A stretch of 5,493 nt of DNA from positions 1 to 5,493 of the forward strand of contig JAPKYM010000375.1 in NCBI GenBank assembly GCA_026394315.1, in the 5' to 3' direction. The notes below the pieces were generated by a model. It made no database searches. It worked only from the letters and a program-made list of their open reading frames with translations, and was not told the DNA's origin. The translations under genes and the position numbers were made by a program. This document shows, one piece after another, positions 5,369 through 5,493 of the stretch; the stretch's first letter is position 1, and every line of letters starts with the position of its first letter. Source of the DNA: Candidatus Bathyarchaeota archaeon. Lineage in GTDB: Archaea > Thermoproteota > Bathyarchaeia > 40CM-2-53-6 > RBG-13-38-9.

Positions 5369-5417
5369 CCGTCAGTCTGCCAAGTCTCAGCCCGTATCGG
5401 GGAGTTTGGCGTGACGG
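5369..5417 (+). ncRNA. Candidate structured RNA: 18-bp imperfect hairpin
   Basis: Four nested helices can be read by eye. CCGTCA (5369-5374) pairs with TGACGG (5412-5417); GCCAA (5379-5383) with TTGGC (5406-5410); CTC (5386-5388) with GAG (5402-5404); CCCG (5391-5394) with CGGG (5398-5401) around a TAT loop. All 18 pairs are Watson-Crick, with small bulges between. A further outer helix of six pairs, two of them wobbles, is possible: 5356-5361 with 5421-5426. A TATA-like box lies about 50 bases upstream. ACA at 5428-5430 just after the outer helix recalls an H/ACA guide RNA, but spacing and a kink-turn are not right. It is not a tRNA, RNase P RNA or SRP RNA by any motif I can see. It may be a free small RNA or a cis-acting leader of the gene at 5465. 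Confidence 0.45.
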
Positions 5418-5464
5418 ATAGAGTGCAACAATGTGGCCAAAGCTATGAATTGGATGTGTGACTG

Positions 5465-5493
5465 ATGGGAAAAGCATCTAAGAACATAATTGT
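5465..5493 (+). CDS. Possible start of next gene, truncated by window edge
   Basis: ATG followed by open codons to the end of the window reads MGKASKNII. A weak GTGA lies 3 bases upstream, too close for a normal Shine-Dalgarno site. Nothing can be said of its product from nine codons. It is supported mainly by position: it lies downstream of a promoter-like box and a structured leader candidate. Confidence 0.35.

Larger units (their letters stand above)
5138..5464. other. Long non-coding region after the GPN gene
   Basis: About 327 bases with no convincing protein gene. Short overlapping ORFs in several frames lack Shine-Dalgarno sites and recognisable domains. The region holds a 10-bp palindrome (AGCGCGCGCT near 5229-5238), a tandem 15-base repeat at 5251-5283, a TATA-like box at 5312-5321, and two inverted-repeat structures, of which the one at 5369-5417 is strong. 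There is no clear oligo-T terminator directly after the GPN stop. It could be a small RNA gene, a structured leader for the gene beginning near 5465, or both. Confidence 0.6.

Noticed and set aside
5187..5414. 75-codon ORF on the plus strand after the GPN gene
   Set aside because: No Shine-Dalgarno site at proper spacing (GGGTGA at 5162-5167 is 19 bases away) and no domain. It runs through the direct repeat, the promoter-like box and the hairpin, and overlaps rival ORFs in other frames.
5361..5420. 19-codon ORF inside the hairpin region
   Set aside because: It lies almost wholly within the base-paired segment and has no ribosome-binding site; structure explains the sequence better.
5428..5430. 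ACA box making the hairpin a classical H/ACA guide
   Set aside because: The distance from the candidate pockets to ACA is about 10 or 17 bases rather than 14-16, and no kink-turn motif is visible in the upper stem.

Overview
The window is archaeal. It encodes ABCE1/Rli1 (the archaeal/eukaryotic ribosome-recycling ATPase) and a GPN-loop GTPase. It also shows TATA-like boxes, start codons that appear leaderless, and Shine-Dalgarno sites of the GGGTGA type. The mix of ABCE1, a TFIIB-type zinc-ribbon protein, a stand-alone CinA-N (COG1058) protein and a GPN GTPase suggests a TACK-group archaeon (Thaumarchaeota, Aigarchaeota or Bathyarchaeota type). That placement is inferred from protein flavour only; no rRNA is present.

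Layout. (i) 1-282, minus strand: 5' part of a CinA-N/MoaB-fold protein that runs off the left edge. (ii) 283-380: divergent promoter region. (iii) 381-1106, plus: HAD-superfamily hydrolase with a DxGGT first motif. (iv) 1107-1401: a 295-base intergenic region. It holds a good TATA-like box, an operator-like palindrome, a purine-rich stretch with a possible 29-codon Arg-rich ORF ending Pro-Pro-stop, small inverted repeats and an oligo-T tract just before ABCE1. (v) 1402-3210, plus: full-length ABCE1. (vi) 3284-5137, plus: a compact cluster of a zinc-ribbon small protein, a second and complete COG1058 protein, and a GPN-loop GTPase, with gaps of 19 and 35 bases. (vii) 5138-5493: no convincing complete gene. 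It holds an 18-bp-period direct repeat, a promoter-like box, a long imperfect hairpin (18 base pairs) and the likely first codons of a further gene at 5465.

ABCE1 splits ribosomes after termination. Eukaryotic GPN GTPases act in RNA polymerase assembly. TFIIB-type zinc ribbons occur in transcription factors. The centre of the window is therefore an information-processing neighbourhood with a probable nucleotide/cofactor-repair enzyme embedded in it. The least explained parts are the ABCE1 leader and the structured region after the GPN gene; both could be regulatory RNA.
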